A DNA stretch of 12,478 bases from Bacteroidales bacterium (GTDB lineage Bacteria; Bacteroidota; Bacteroidia; Bacteroidales; P3). The notes below the pieces were generated by a model. It searched no databases. It had not been told where the DNA came from and worked only from the letters and a program-made list of their open reading frames with translations. The translations under genes and the position numbers were made by a program. This document shows, piece by piece, positions 1 through 7,750 of the stretch. Every line of letters begins with the position of its first letter. Within the stretch, counting starts at the first letter, position 1. Where the stretch lies: assembly GCA_023227645.1 (NCBI GenBank), contig JALNVJ010000028.1, positions 1-12,478 on the forward strand, written 5' to 3'.

Positions 1-118
1 ATTTTCCATTGATTTGTTTGGAGGATATTTCTTTATGCTATAATATGGGATTATATGCCTTGTTTTGGAGGGGTTGTTGGGGAATTTCGTTTTAAAACAA
101 TATAAATACTTGAATTGA

Positions 119-244
119 AAAAAGACTTACTCTTTATAAAAAAAGACTTACTCTTTTTAGAAAAAGACTTAATATAAATTGAAAAAGACTTAACCTTTTT
201 TAAAAAAGAAGGGGTTTAAATTTGAAAATAAAGGGTTTAAATGA
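119..244. repeat. 21-bp direct tandem repeat array, six units
   Basis: The core AAAAAGACTTA occurs four times without mismatch, at 119-129, 140-150, 161-171 and 182-192, exactly 21 bp apart. Units 1 and 2 agree at 19 of 21 positions. The same period continues in two diverged units (203-223 and 224-244), which share GGGTTTAAAT at 212-221 and 233-242, again 21 bp apart. In unit 2 the ends are self-complementary: AAAAAGA (140-146) and TCTTTTT (152-158) flank a 5-nt loop, so a unit could form a small hairpin. Stops in the frames I read argue against a coding repeat. The spacing is about two helical turns, so protein binding is possible, but I cannot assign a role. Confidence 0.88.
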
Positions 245-298
245 ATCACCGTTTTAATTTCTTGAATCTTAGTTTCATTTTTTTAAAACGGTGATTCA
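242..298. repeat. Perfect 16-bp inverted repeat with 25-nt spacer
   Basis: TGAATCACCGTTTTAA at 242-257 is the exact reverse complement of 283-298, leaving a 25-nt T-rich spacer (258-282). The left arm begins inside the last unit of the 21-bp array. Neither side has the immediate U-tract expected of an intrinsic terminator. No transposase or gene lies between the arms, so it could be a stable RNA hairpin, a very small palindromic element, or a protein site. The sequence does not decide between these. Confidence 0.85.
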
Positions 299-433
299 GT
301 AAATTGTTTTGGGGTTTTATTTTTGAGGGTTTGATATTGGCTCTCCATTGTGCGAATTTTCTTTATTTGGTGCTATGTGTGAGTACTTATTATGATAGCT
401 ACAAAAAGTATTTAGAGATTTTTTTGCATAAAA

Positions 434-465
434 AAAAAGGCAATCTTTTTATTTATTGCCTTTTT
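434..465 (-). terminator. Rho-independent terminator after the S46 peptidase gene
   Basis: AAAAAGGCAAT (434-444) pairs perfectly with ATTGCCTTTTT (455-465) across a 10-nt loop. Read on the minus strand, the hairpin starts about 20 bp after the peptidase stop codon, and its 3' arm runs into eight consecutive T residues (complement of 431-438). This is a classic intrinsic terminator and probably ends the tamB-mgsA-peptidase transcript. Confidence 0.9.
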
Positions 466-485
466 AATATTTAGTTGAAGTGGTG

Positions 486-2636
486 TTATTTCACTATCTT
501 CATTTCTTTTATTAGATTTTGTGCTCCTGCAAATTTGTCAATAATAAATAATACATAGCGGATGTCAACATTGATACAACGTTGTAGTTCTGGGTTGAAG
601 GCGATATTGCCACTCATTGCTTCCCAGTTGCCATCAAATGCAATTCCTACTAACTCTCCTTTGCCATTGATAACTGGTGAGCCTGAGTTTCCTCCTGTGA
701 TGTCGTTATTGGTTATAAAAGCTACTGGAACGGTTCCATTTGCTGCGTATTGTCCGTAGTCTTTGGTTTTGTATAGTTCTTTTAGTTTTGCTGGTATGGT
801 AAATTCCCAACTTGTGGTGTCTTCTTTTGCCATTATTCCTTCTAGGGTTGTGAAATAGTTATAGGTTATTCCGTCTTTTGGTTGGTATTCTTTAACTTGT
901 CCGTAAGTATAACGTATTGTTGAGTTTGCGTCTGGTGCAAAATGTTTGGTATTGTCCATTTCCAAAATAGCCTTTACAAATAATCGTTGTGTTGTGTTTA
1001 GGCCTGCATATGCTGATTTTGCAAATTGCATACGAGTGTTGTAATTATCAATAAAGTCCATATAGGTCTTATACATTGGGTCGTTAGCAATTAGGTCGGC
1101 TGTTGGGTTTTCTAATAGTTTATATGCTTTTTCTGGGTCTAGCATTTTTGATTCAGTAAATATTTGATTTGCTATTTTATTGAAATCATATTTATTTTTA
1201 AATGCATTGTCTAGGAAATTTTCACTTTGGTGTTTGTTTGGAACGTTACGGAAAAATAAATCAAATCCTGTTGCAAGTAATTTAAGCTCTGTTGCGTTGT
1301 TAAAGTCTTTGTATATATCTTGAAGGTTTTCTTTTGCTGATTCTGCTAGTTTCTTAGCTTTGTCGGTGTTTCCATTTTCTCTTAGTTCTCTTTCAAGTGC
1401 AGAAAAACTTCTTGCTATTGCCACTCCTGAGTTTCCTCTTAAGAATGCTTCATTTGTAAATATCCTTAGGTAATCATATTCATTAGTTACTTGAGAATAT
1501 GATTCAAGTTGACTTAATACATTTCCGTATTCAGCTTTTCTTTCTGGTGTTTGAGATATCCATTTTGCTAATCTATTTTCAAGGTCTTGCTTTGTTGATT
1601 TAACATCAAGATCTTGTAGGCATTTTGTTTGTCCGATATAGAATTTCCAATAGTTTGATAGTTGAGCAAATTTGGCTGAATATTGTATTCTAACTTTTGG
1701 ATCTGCTTTCATATCTTCGTCCATAACATTTCTAAGTGCTGTTCTTGCAATAACAACTGATGGGTTATAAACATCGATTGCTTGTTTTACTCCGTATGAT
1801 GTCATAAAACGATCTGTTGAACCTGGGAATCCAATAATCATTGTGAAGTCATTATTCTTTACTCCTTTTATGCTTATTGGTAATGAATGCTTTGGTTTAA
1901 GTGGGATATTTTCTTGTGAAAATTCTGCAGGCTTGCCTTCTTTTGATGAATACACTCTAAACATTGAGAAGTCGCCTGTGTGACGTGGCCACATCCAGTT
2001 GTCGGTATCTGATCCAAATTTTCCTATTGATGAAGGTGGTGCTCCAACCATACGAACGTCTTTGTATATTTCATACACAAAAAGAATGTATTGGTTGCCA
2101 TCAAACATTGGTGCAACTTGAGCTGTGTAGCCATTATCTTTTTGTGATTCTTCAATAATTTTCTTTATATTATCTCTAACAATGCTTGATCTGTCTTCTT
2201 CTGTGGTTTCTTTTGTAATATTCATAAGTACTTTTGAACTCACATCTTCCATTCTAATTAGGAATTTTGCAGTTAATCCTGGGCAAGGTAGCTCCTCTTT
2301 TTTGGAATATGCCCAAAATCCATTCATTAGATAGTCATGTTCTACAGTTGAATGTTGTTGGATTTGTGGGTATCCGCAATGGTGATTGGTTATTAGCAAA
2401 CCTTCATCTGAAATTATCTCACCAGTACATCCTCTACCAAATTGAACAATAGCATCTTTAAGAGAAGCTTGATTGATGTCGTAGATTTGTTTTGAGCTTA
2501 GTTTAAGTCCTTTTGCTTTCATATCTTTATATGTCTGCTTGTCTAAGAACATTAATAGCCACATTCCTTCATCAGCCTTAGCTAATGGTGCGAATGCAAA
2601 TAATCCTATTAATAGGAATAAAATTGTTTTTTTCAT
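486..2636 (-). CDS. S46-family dipeptidyl-peptidase, DPP7-like (periplasmic serine exopeptidase)
   Basis: This enzyme should remove dipeptides from the N termini of peptides in the periplasm, feeding amino-acid use. The 716-residue length is normal for family S46. Residues 1-21 are a signal peptide (MKK, a hydrophobic core, then a LAKA cleavage site), and the mature protein starts DEGMW, a typical S46 N terminus. The chymotrypsin-like triad is visible: His86 in TNHHCGY, an Asp (probably Asp222) in the TDNWMWPRHTGDF block, and Ser651 in GGNSGSP. From family knowledge, the residue 18 after the catalytic Ser sets P1 preference: Arg in DPP11 (acidic P1), Gly in DPP7 (hydrophobic P1). Here it is Gly669 in AFDGNW, so I infer DPP7-type specificity. 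There is no C-terminal sorting domain, which fits a periplasmic location. It follows mgsA by 42 bp and is the last gene before the terminator at 434-465. Confidence 0.96.
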   Translation of the reverse strand: MKKTILFLLIGLFAFAPLAKADEGMWLLMFLDKQTYKDMKAKGLKLSSKQIYDINQASLKDAIVQFGRGCTGEIISDEGLLITNHHCGYPQIQQHSTVEHDYLMNGFWAYSKKEELPCPGLTAKFLIRMEDVSSKVLMNITKETTEEDRSSIVRDNIKKIIEESQKDNGYTAQVAPMFDGNQYILFVYEIYKDVRMVGAPPSSIGKFGSDTDNWMWPRHTGDFSMFRVYSSKEGKPAEFSQENIPLKPKHSLPISIKGVKNNDFTMIIGFPGSTDRFMTSYGVKQAIDVYNPSVVIARTALRNVMDEDMKADPKVRIQYSAKFAQLSNYWKFYIGQTKCLQDLDVKSTKQDLENRLAKWISQTPERKAEYGNVLSQLESYSQVTNEYDYLRIFTNEAFLRGNSGVAIARSFSALERELRENGNTDKAKKLAESAKENLQDIYKDFNNATELKLLATGFDLFFRNVPNKHQSENFLDNAFKNKYDFNKIANQIFTESKMLDPEKAYKLLENPTADLIANDPMYKTYMDFIDNYNTRMQFAKSAYAGLNTTQRLFVKAILEMDNTKHFAPDANSTIRYTYGQVKEYQPKDGITYNYFTTLEGIMAKEDTTSWEFTIPAKLKELYKTKDYGQYAANGTVPVAFITNNDITGGNSGSPVINGKGELVGIAFDGNWEAMSGNIAFNPELQRCINVDIRYVLFIIDKFAGAQNLIKEMKIVK

Positions 2637-2678
2637 GTTTTGAATTTGTTTATTTATAAATTATAATGCTATTTTCAA

Positions 2679-3155
2679 TTATTTTATCTGCCTATTTTTA
2701 TAGGCGTTGAAATTATATATCTTCTTTATATAGCTGTCATTTTCGAAGAGTTCAGAAGATATTATATAATCGGCTGTTGAACGATTGGAAGCAGTTGGAA
2801 TATTATACATAACTGCAATTCTAAGAAGTGCCTTCACGTCAACATCGTGTGGTTGTTGCTCCATTGCATCCCAAAAGAAAAACAAGTAATCTATTTTGTC
2901 ATCACTTATTAGGGCTCCAAGTTGTTGATCTCCTCCAAGTGGTCCTGATTTTAATCTTTGAACTTTAATATATTCTTTCGAACTATGTAATACTCCTTTA
3001 TTTATTTCTTCTTCAACCATAATGCCTGTTGTTCCTGTAGAAACTAAATTATGCTTTGCTAGTTTCACTTTATTAAAAGCTACCCATTCGGCTAGGTCTT
3101 TCTTACAGTTATCGTGTGCAACAAGTGCAATTGAATATTTATTTGTCTTTTTCAT
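2679..3155 (-). CDS. mgsA: Methylglyoxal synthase
   Basis: MgsA converts dihydroxyacetone phosphate to methylglyoxal and phosphate in the cytoplasm, a bypass that frees phosphate when triose phosphates build up. The 158-residue length is close to the E. coli enzyme (about 152). The family signatures are all present: VAHDNCK near the N terminus (His14, Asp15), the phosphate-binding STGTTG loop at 39-44, and SGPLGGDQQ at 70-78, whose Asp76 matches the catalytic Asp71 of E. coli. The FFFWDAMEQQPHDVDVKALLR block follows, with Asp96, His103 and Asp106. The ATG lies 12 bp after the tamB stop and follows a purine-rich AAGAAAG, so translation in one operon with tamB is likely. A functional link to TamB or the peptidase is not obvious from sequence. 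No active-site residue appears to be missing. Confidence 0.97.
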   Translation of the reverse strand: MKKTNKYSIALVAHDNCKKDLAEWVAFNKVKLAKHNLVSTGTTGIMVEEEINKGVLHSSKEYIKVQRLKSGPLGGDQQLGALISDDKIDYLFFFWDAMEQQPHDVDVKALLRIAVMYNIPTASNRSTADYIISSELFENDSYIKKIYNFNAYKNRQIK

Positions 3156-3167
3156 CTTTCTTATATA

Positions 3168-6100
3168 TTATTTAAGTACTTTGTTTCTTTGCTTTCTGGA
3201 TTTAAATATGTCGGCAAAATGGTCATATTCTTTCTTATATGTTATACCAACGCCTTGTGTGTATGGAGATATATTATATTTTGTGAAATCGTCTGCATTT
3301 GATTTATTAAAAGCTTTAAGACGGAAATTCTCCGTTATTTTATATTCTACTTTAATATCTCCAATAAATGAAGATGCCCCTTGAGCTTGTTCCTCTGTTT
3401 TTCCTCCAAATACTGAATTAAATTCAACTTCCCACCTTCCAATATTTTTTGAAATATTTAAATCATATTGATCTGTTACCACCTCAGAACCTGGCGTGTA
3501 GTTAACACCAACATCAACAACAGTTATCATATTGGTTAGCATTCCTGTTATTTGTCCAAAAGCCAATTCAAAAGCAGAGGATGAAATATTTGATCCTCCA
3601 ATATTACTTTCAACAGCTGATGAAGATGCATAAAACTGACGAGACACAAGGAGAGAAACAGTTTGCTCTAACATCTGCTTTTCATCATTCTTATCTATAT
3701 TAATAAATAAATCATCAATTGTTTGCTGATCAGTATTTGGAAGACGTATATCAAAAGTTGGTACTGGGTTCATAAGTTTACCAGAAAGGCTGATAACACT
3801 TTGAACATCCACTTGTTTAACATATGCCTTTCCAAGTATTGGCGCAAGGGATGCCTTTGTTTTATAAACAGCATTAACATTAAGGTTGGCATTGGTTGGA
3901 TTTCCATTAAATTGAATAGTTCCTCCTTTTTCCAAAATAAAGGTCTTCTCAATAACATTCATTAATGATAGCCCAAAGGTTCCACTCTCAATATTAACCA
4001 AACCATACATATTAAACTTGCCTTTATTATCAATATCCATCTTCAAATCACCTTCTCCAGATGCATTCAAGTCTCCACCAATTTGATTGAAATTCATTGG
4101 CATCCCAATAAGTGCATCAGGAGTTACTTTTAGGTTAACATGAATATTTAGATCCATTTCTTTTGCAGCAAATTTCAATGGTTTGGATATGGTATCGCTT
4201 GCTTTATTATTGAAATCAATAAATTGAATAAATGAGTTATTGGAAACATTTATTTTACTCGAAATTGGGATATATACACTTGTTCCTTTTTCCGTTTTTG
4301 CATTAACATCTATTTTCAGAACTGAAAGGTCGCCCATAATACTTGCTCTTGCAGAGGCGTATGCTTCTCCATAATACATTTGGTCGGCAGAGAACCTAGT
4401 ATTAAGGATTTTGATTTTTTCAGCATTTACAATTAGATTTATATAAAACTCCTGAAATTTTTCGTGAGTTATAATTCCGTCAATAACAAGTTTATTGTTT
4501 TCTATATCAGTTAGCTTAAATTTATTCAGTATAAATTTATTATTCTTAATCGTTAGGGTGTCAGAAAAATAATACTTGGTATTAATCATATCAATTTTGA
4601 TGGCTCCCTTTTCACAGATAAGAGTTCCTATAATATCTGGCTGGCTAAACTTTCCTCTAATTTTAATATCTTCCCCACTCATAAAACCTTCTGCTTCTGA
4701 AGAGAAACTATTCAAGAACTTCTCAATAACATTCAAATTAAAGTTCTTAAGGCTTAGGTTTAAATCCATATTATTGTTTTTATTTTGTGGGTAGATAAAA
4801 CCATTGATTGTTAAGGGGGTGTTTTGAATTCCATCAATTCCTTTGTAGAGTAGTTTAATATTCACAAAGAACTCATCATTTGTTAGAGTATTGCTGACAT
4901 TCAAATTGGCTATCCCCAAAAAAATATTATTAAGTGACAAGCTATCTATTACAAGATTAGATGTTAGACTTGGTTTATTGAATAGACTTTTAAAAGTAAT
5001 ATTCCTATTTATCCTCCCTCCTATCTCAATTCCACTTTGTTTAAATATTGGATTAAAAGCACTTAAGTCTACATTATTAAAATCAATTTCTAATTGATCA
5101 GATATTTTATTAGAGGCTATACCGTTAATTGTAATATTCTCATTCATTTTATTTAGAGATAAGTTTAATATAGCTAATTGCTCTCCATTATAACCTATAA
5201 TATTATTATTATTTATTATAACTTCACTTCCATATACTTCAAATTGAGAATCTTCGAAACTCCCTTGAAGGCTATTATTGGTGAAAATAGATTTAAAGTT
5301 TATATGTCCTTTTGTTCTATTATCAACATACTTATCGGCAAAATTAAGGACTAAGTCAACCTTTTTAGAATTAGAAATAACATCTAAAACAACATTCCTA
5401 ATCAGAAGACTATCTGTTATTGCAAATCTTGAAGTGTTAAGGCTTGTGTATAAATCTTTACCAATAACTTTTGAATTTATTTTTATATCACTAAGAGTAA
5501 TTCCACTAAAACCTATTTTATTTGTTCTAAAATTTAGATTTAACTTGTCTTGTGGGCTTAATGATCCATCAATAATTGTGTTATTACTTAAACTTACGTT
5601 TGGGGCAAATAGGGCAAAAACTGGTTCTGCATTCTTAATTGTTGAAATAAAGTTTAATTTCGATTGAATCTCATAGTCTTGATCAATCTCTTGTACAACA
5701 AAATCCTGTGTTTCTGAAGAAAGAAATTTAAAACTTGGTATATATTTCTTTATTAACCAAGATATATCCTTTCCCAAACCCTCAAAATCATATTTCCCAA
5801 CCATCGATAAATCTAAAATATCGGAATAGAGAGCTAAACTACTTGCTTCATTATTACTACTTATTTGAGCATTGAAGCGATTAATGATAAAAGGTTTCGC
5901 TTGACTCATCTCAAATTTCAAATCTTGAACACTTAAATTCCCATTAAGATTTTTCATATCTAGATTTTGAATATCAGCAATTAGGCTTCCAGACACAATG
6001 GCTGTTGAATCGGCAAATTTATATAGATTTAGAATATAGGGGTTAATATTTTGGAATTTAGCATCAAGATATAGAGATTTATTTTCAGAAAGGGAATAAT

Positions 6101-7652
6101 CGGCAGAACCAATTAGATTTGCTCTTCCGTCCTTTAAATAAAACTGAGCTGTTATTTCTTTATTTTCAATTTGTCCATCAAAATAAATTGAGTCATAATT
6201 ATGTCCTTTTAAATAAGTATTGGTGATATTAGCTATTAGATTACCTTTTAAATTATTGAGACTTGTTCCAGTAACTTCTGCTTTTGCACCAAACTGAGTT
6301 GTTCCTAGCAATGGGTTATTTAATAAAGTTCCTATATTAAATTCTTGTGTTAATAGATCTGCATAATATGTTGTGGATTTGCCATTAGTTATAGAACTAC
6401 CAATTAAATCTAAATTTCCTATCTCTGTCTCAATTTCAGCAATTGCATTAAAGTTTGAGATTAATCCAGCGAAACTTGCATTTAATTTAATCTTTCCAAG
6501 ATTAGCAATCATTGGAGGAATTGGAAGGTTATTTAATATATCCCCAAGTTTCATTGATTTATAATCGACATAGCTTGTTTGAAAATCTTCTGCGTATATA
6601 TCGTATATGGTTTTATCGGGGTATGGTAGGCCGGTAACCCTTCCTCTTGCAATCAAATTAGTTTCATTGCCGGTATTAATTTCAAGATGCTCTATAAACA
6701 AATCGTTAACTCTACCATTAAATTTAGCAATAAGATCAGCTTTTTGTTCAGATCCTTTAACGGACTTTATCCAATAAGTTGCATCCTTCATTCCTATTTT
6801 ACTCCCTTTTTTTATCTCTCCCTCAAAATAAACTGAATCAATAAAATTCCCATAAGCTTTCCAAGAATTTGTTTGTGTTTGGACATCAAAAAATAAATTA
6901 GAATTTGGAGTTATAAGATTGGTATTTTTAAGTATCATTCCTTTAGAAGAAAATACAATATCTCCAATTAATGATTGAACTTCAAAACCACTTAATTCTT
7001 TTGCCTTAAATTGATTAACCTTAATGTTTATTGAATCATTTATAAGTAACATATTCTGAAAGTCAGCATCTACTTCCCTAAATCTCATATTATTTATTGC
7101 AACAAGATTAGGGGGATATACATCGTGGTTATCTCTTAATTTTAGTGAGATATTTGCATCTTTTATTTTAACCCTATAAATATCAAGCACAAATGGTTTC
7201 TTATCTTTTAAGGGTTTGGACTTATCGGATTGAAAATAATCGAGAATAAATTGGAAATTTAAACCATCTTTTCCTGTTTCTATGTTAATTATTGATGTTT
7301 CAATACTAACTCTACTTAGTTTAATATGATGAGTTGAGGGAATAGAATAAATCTTTACGGAAATGTTATCGGCATATAAGATAGTATCACCCTTCTGGCT
7401 CTCTAAATAAACATCTTTTATTTTAATTCCTTCAAAAACATTTACACTTAGGGCTCCAATCCTTAGCTCTGTCTTCCATTCTTTTGAGAAAAAATCAGAT
7501 ATTTTAGCAGCTAAAATGGATTGTACGATTGAAGTATTTAGCAATGCCATAAAAAGATAGACAATCAAAAAAATGGTTAGTAAGCAATAGCCTACAACCT
7601 TAGAGGTTTTCTTGAAATAATTCTTTTTCTCTTTTTGTTTCTCTAAATTCAT
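3168..7652 (-). CDS. tamB: TamB-family translocation and assembly module protein (DUF490 C-terminal domain)
   Basis: TamB-like proteins are anchored in the inner membrane and span the periplasm as a long lipid-binding beta groove. With an outer-membrane BamA-type partner they support outer-membrane protein and lipid delivery. This 1,494-residue protein has a basic N terminus (KQKEKKNYFKK), one membrane segment at about residues 19-41, and then long repetitive beta-rich sequence. The C-terminal third carries the DUF490/TamB domain. Its recognisable blocks include the SGKLMNPVPTFDIRLPNTD stretch, LLVSRQFY, ELAFGQITGML and the strand-rich end with VGVNYTPGSE. No TamA/TamL partner is in the window. 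The ATG at 7652 is preferred because the next Met (residue 35) would remove most of the anchor. A TAnnTTTG box ends only 8 nt upstream, which implies a nearly leaderless mRNA. It is probably the first gene of a tamB-mgsA-peptidase operon, divergent from tsaD. Confidence 0.93.
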   Translation of the reverse strand: MNLEKQKEKKNYFKKTSKVVGYCLLTIFLIVYLFMALLNTSIVQSILAAKISDFFSKEWKTELRIGALSVNVFEGIKIKDVYLESQKGDTILYADNISVKIYSIPSTHHIKLSRVSIETSIINIETGKDGLNFQFILDYFQSDKSKPLKDKKPFVLDIYRVKIKDANISLKLRDNHDVYPPNLVAINNMRFREVDADFQNMLLINDSINIKVNQFKAKELSGFEVQSLIGDIVFSSKGMILKNTNLITPNSNLFFDVQTQTNSWKAYGNFIDSVYFEGEIKKGSKIGMKDATYWIKSVKGSEQKADLIAKFNGRVNDLFIEHLEINTGNETNLIARGRVTGLPYPDKTIYDIYAEDFQTSYVDYKSMKLGDILNNLPIPPMIANLGKIKLNASFAGLISNFNAIAEIETEIGNLDLIGSSITNGKSTTYYADLLTQEFNIGTLLNNPLLGTTQFGAKAEVTGTSLNNLKGNLIANITNTYLKGHNYDSIYFDGQIENKEITAQFYLKDGRANLIGSADYSLSENKSLYLDAKFQNINPYILNLYKFADSTAIVSGSLIADIQNLDMKNLNGNLSVQDLKFEMSQAKPFIINRFNAQISSNNEASSLALYSDILDLSMVGKYDFEGLGKDISWLIKKYIPSFKFLSSETQDFVVQEIDQDYEIQSKLNFISTIKNAEPVFALFAPNVSLSNNTIIDGSLSPQDKLNLNFRTNKIGFSGITLSDIKINSKVIGKDLYTSLNTSRFAITDSLLIRNVVLDVISNSKKVDLVLNFADKYVDNRTKGHINFKSIFTNNSLQGSFEDSQFEVYGSEVIINNNNIIGYNGEQLAILNLSLNKMNENITINGIASNKISDQLEIDFNNVDLSAFNPIFKQSGIEIGGRINRNITFKSLFNKPSLTSNLVIDSLSLNNIFLGIANLNVSNTLTNDEFFVNIKLLYKGIDGIQNTPLTINGFIYPQNKNNNMDLNLSLKNFNLNVIEKFLNSFSSEAEGFMSGEDIKIRGKFSQPDIIGTLICEKGAIKIDMINTKYYFSDTLTIKNNKFILNKFKLTDIENNKLVIDGIITHEKFQEFYINLIVNAEKIKILNTRFSADQMYYGEAYASARASIMGDLSVLKIDVNAKTEKGTSVYIPISSKINVSNNSFIQFIDFNNKASDTISKPLKFAAKEMDLNIHVNLKVTPDALIGMPMNFNQIGGDLNASGEGDLKMDIDNKGKFNMYGLVNIESGTFGLSLMNVIEKTFILEKGGTIQFNGNPTNANLNVNAVYKTKASLAPILGKAYVKQVDVQSVISLSGKLMNPVPTFDIRLPNTDQQTIDDLFINIDKNDEKQMLEQTVSLLVSRQFYASSSAVESNIGGSNISSSAFELAFGQITGMLTNMITVVDVGVNYTPGSEVVTDQYDLNISKNIGRWEVEFNSVFGGKTEEQAQGASSFIGDIKVEYKITENFRLKAFNKSNADDFTKYNISPYTQGVGITYKKEYDHFADIFKSRKQRNKVLK

Positions 7653-7660
7653 TACTTTTG

Positions 7661-7668
7661 CAAATATA
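7661..7668 (-). promoter_or_regulatory. Candidate -7 promoter box for tamB, nearly leaderless
   Basis: On the minus strand TATATTTG matches the Bacteroidota -7 consensus TAnnTTTG exactly and is followed by CAAAAGTA and then the tamB ATG. A start site a few bases after the box leaves a leader of at most about 5 nt. A weak -33 match (TTTA, complement of 7686-7689) lies 17 nt upstream, slightly closer than ideal. The box match is good; the promoter call is an inference. Confidence 0.5.
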
Positions 7669-7676
7669 TTACTTTA

Positions 7677-7710
7677 TTTGCATTATAAAGTTACACGTGT
7701 ATAATATTTG
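7677..7710 (+). promoter_or_regulatory. Candidate promoter for tsaD-aroK
   Basis: TTTG at 7677-7680 could serve as the -33 element. TAATATTTG at 7702-7710 resembles TAnnTTTG with one extra base. The 22-nt spacer is slightly long. The predicted start near 7717 would give a leader of about 34 nt before the tsaD ATG at 7751. No Shine-Dalgarno sequence is seen, which is common in this phylum. The match is imperfect. Confidence 0.35.
7692..7701. promoter_or_regulatory. 10-bp palindrome TACACGTGTA between divergent promoters
   Basis: TACACGTGTA is a perfect palindrome in the 98-bp gap between tamB and tsaD. It sits just upstream of the candidate -33 region for tamB and abuts the candidate -7 box for tsaD, where a dimeric regulator could affect both directions. 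One short palindrome in AT-rich DNA can also arise by chance, so operator function is only a suggestion. Confidence 0.3.
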
Positions 7711-7750
7711 TAATTTATTTTTTTGATTTACTAAAAAACAACAGAATCGA

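Larger units (their letters stand above)
1..433. other. Gene-free, repeat-bearing left flank
   Basis: I find no supportable gene here. The longest open stretches are short and unlike any family I know. Frame 3 on the plus strand is open from the window edge to a TAA at 96-98. On the minus strand an ATG at 9-7 reads straight off the edge. The notable content is the 21-bp repeat array (119-244) and the inverted repeat (242-298), listed separately. Positions 300-430 are T-rich with scattered G runs, and I see nothing functional in them. Confidence 0.7.

Noticed and set aside
1..9. ATG on the minus strand reading off the left edge
   Set aside because: Only three codons are visible, and no convincing promoter or ribosome binding site precedes it.
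61..84. G-rich stretch considered as a G-quadruplex
   Set aside because: Only two strong G4 runs and one GG are present close together, fewer than a convincing four-tract motif needs.
3..98. Open frame entering from the left edge on the plus strand, about 31 codons ending in TAA
   Set aside because: It is short, rich in Cys and Trp, and resembles no family tail I recognise. A gene end from upstream is possible but cannot be supported.
119..298. Possible CRISPR array
   Set aside because: The 21-bp period leaves no room for spacers; the units are directly adjacent and degenerate, and no cas gene is present.
3022..3384. Plus-strand open frame of 120 codons overlapping mgsA and the end of tamB
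   Set aside because: It lies antisense to two well-supported genes and shows no family motif; it is a shadow of their codon use.
5278..5667. Plus-strand open frame of 129 codons inside tamB
   Set aside because: It is antisense to the continuous tamB frame, and its hydrophobic composition reflects the complement of the beta-strand codons.
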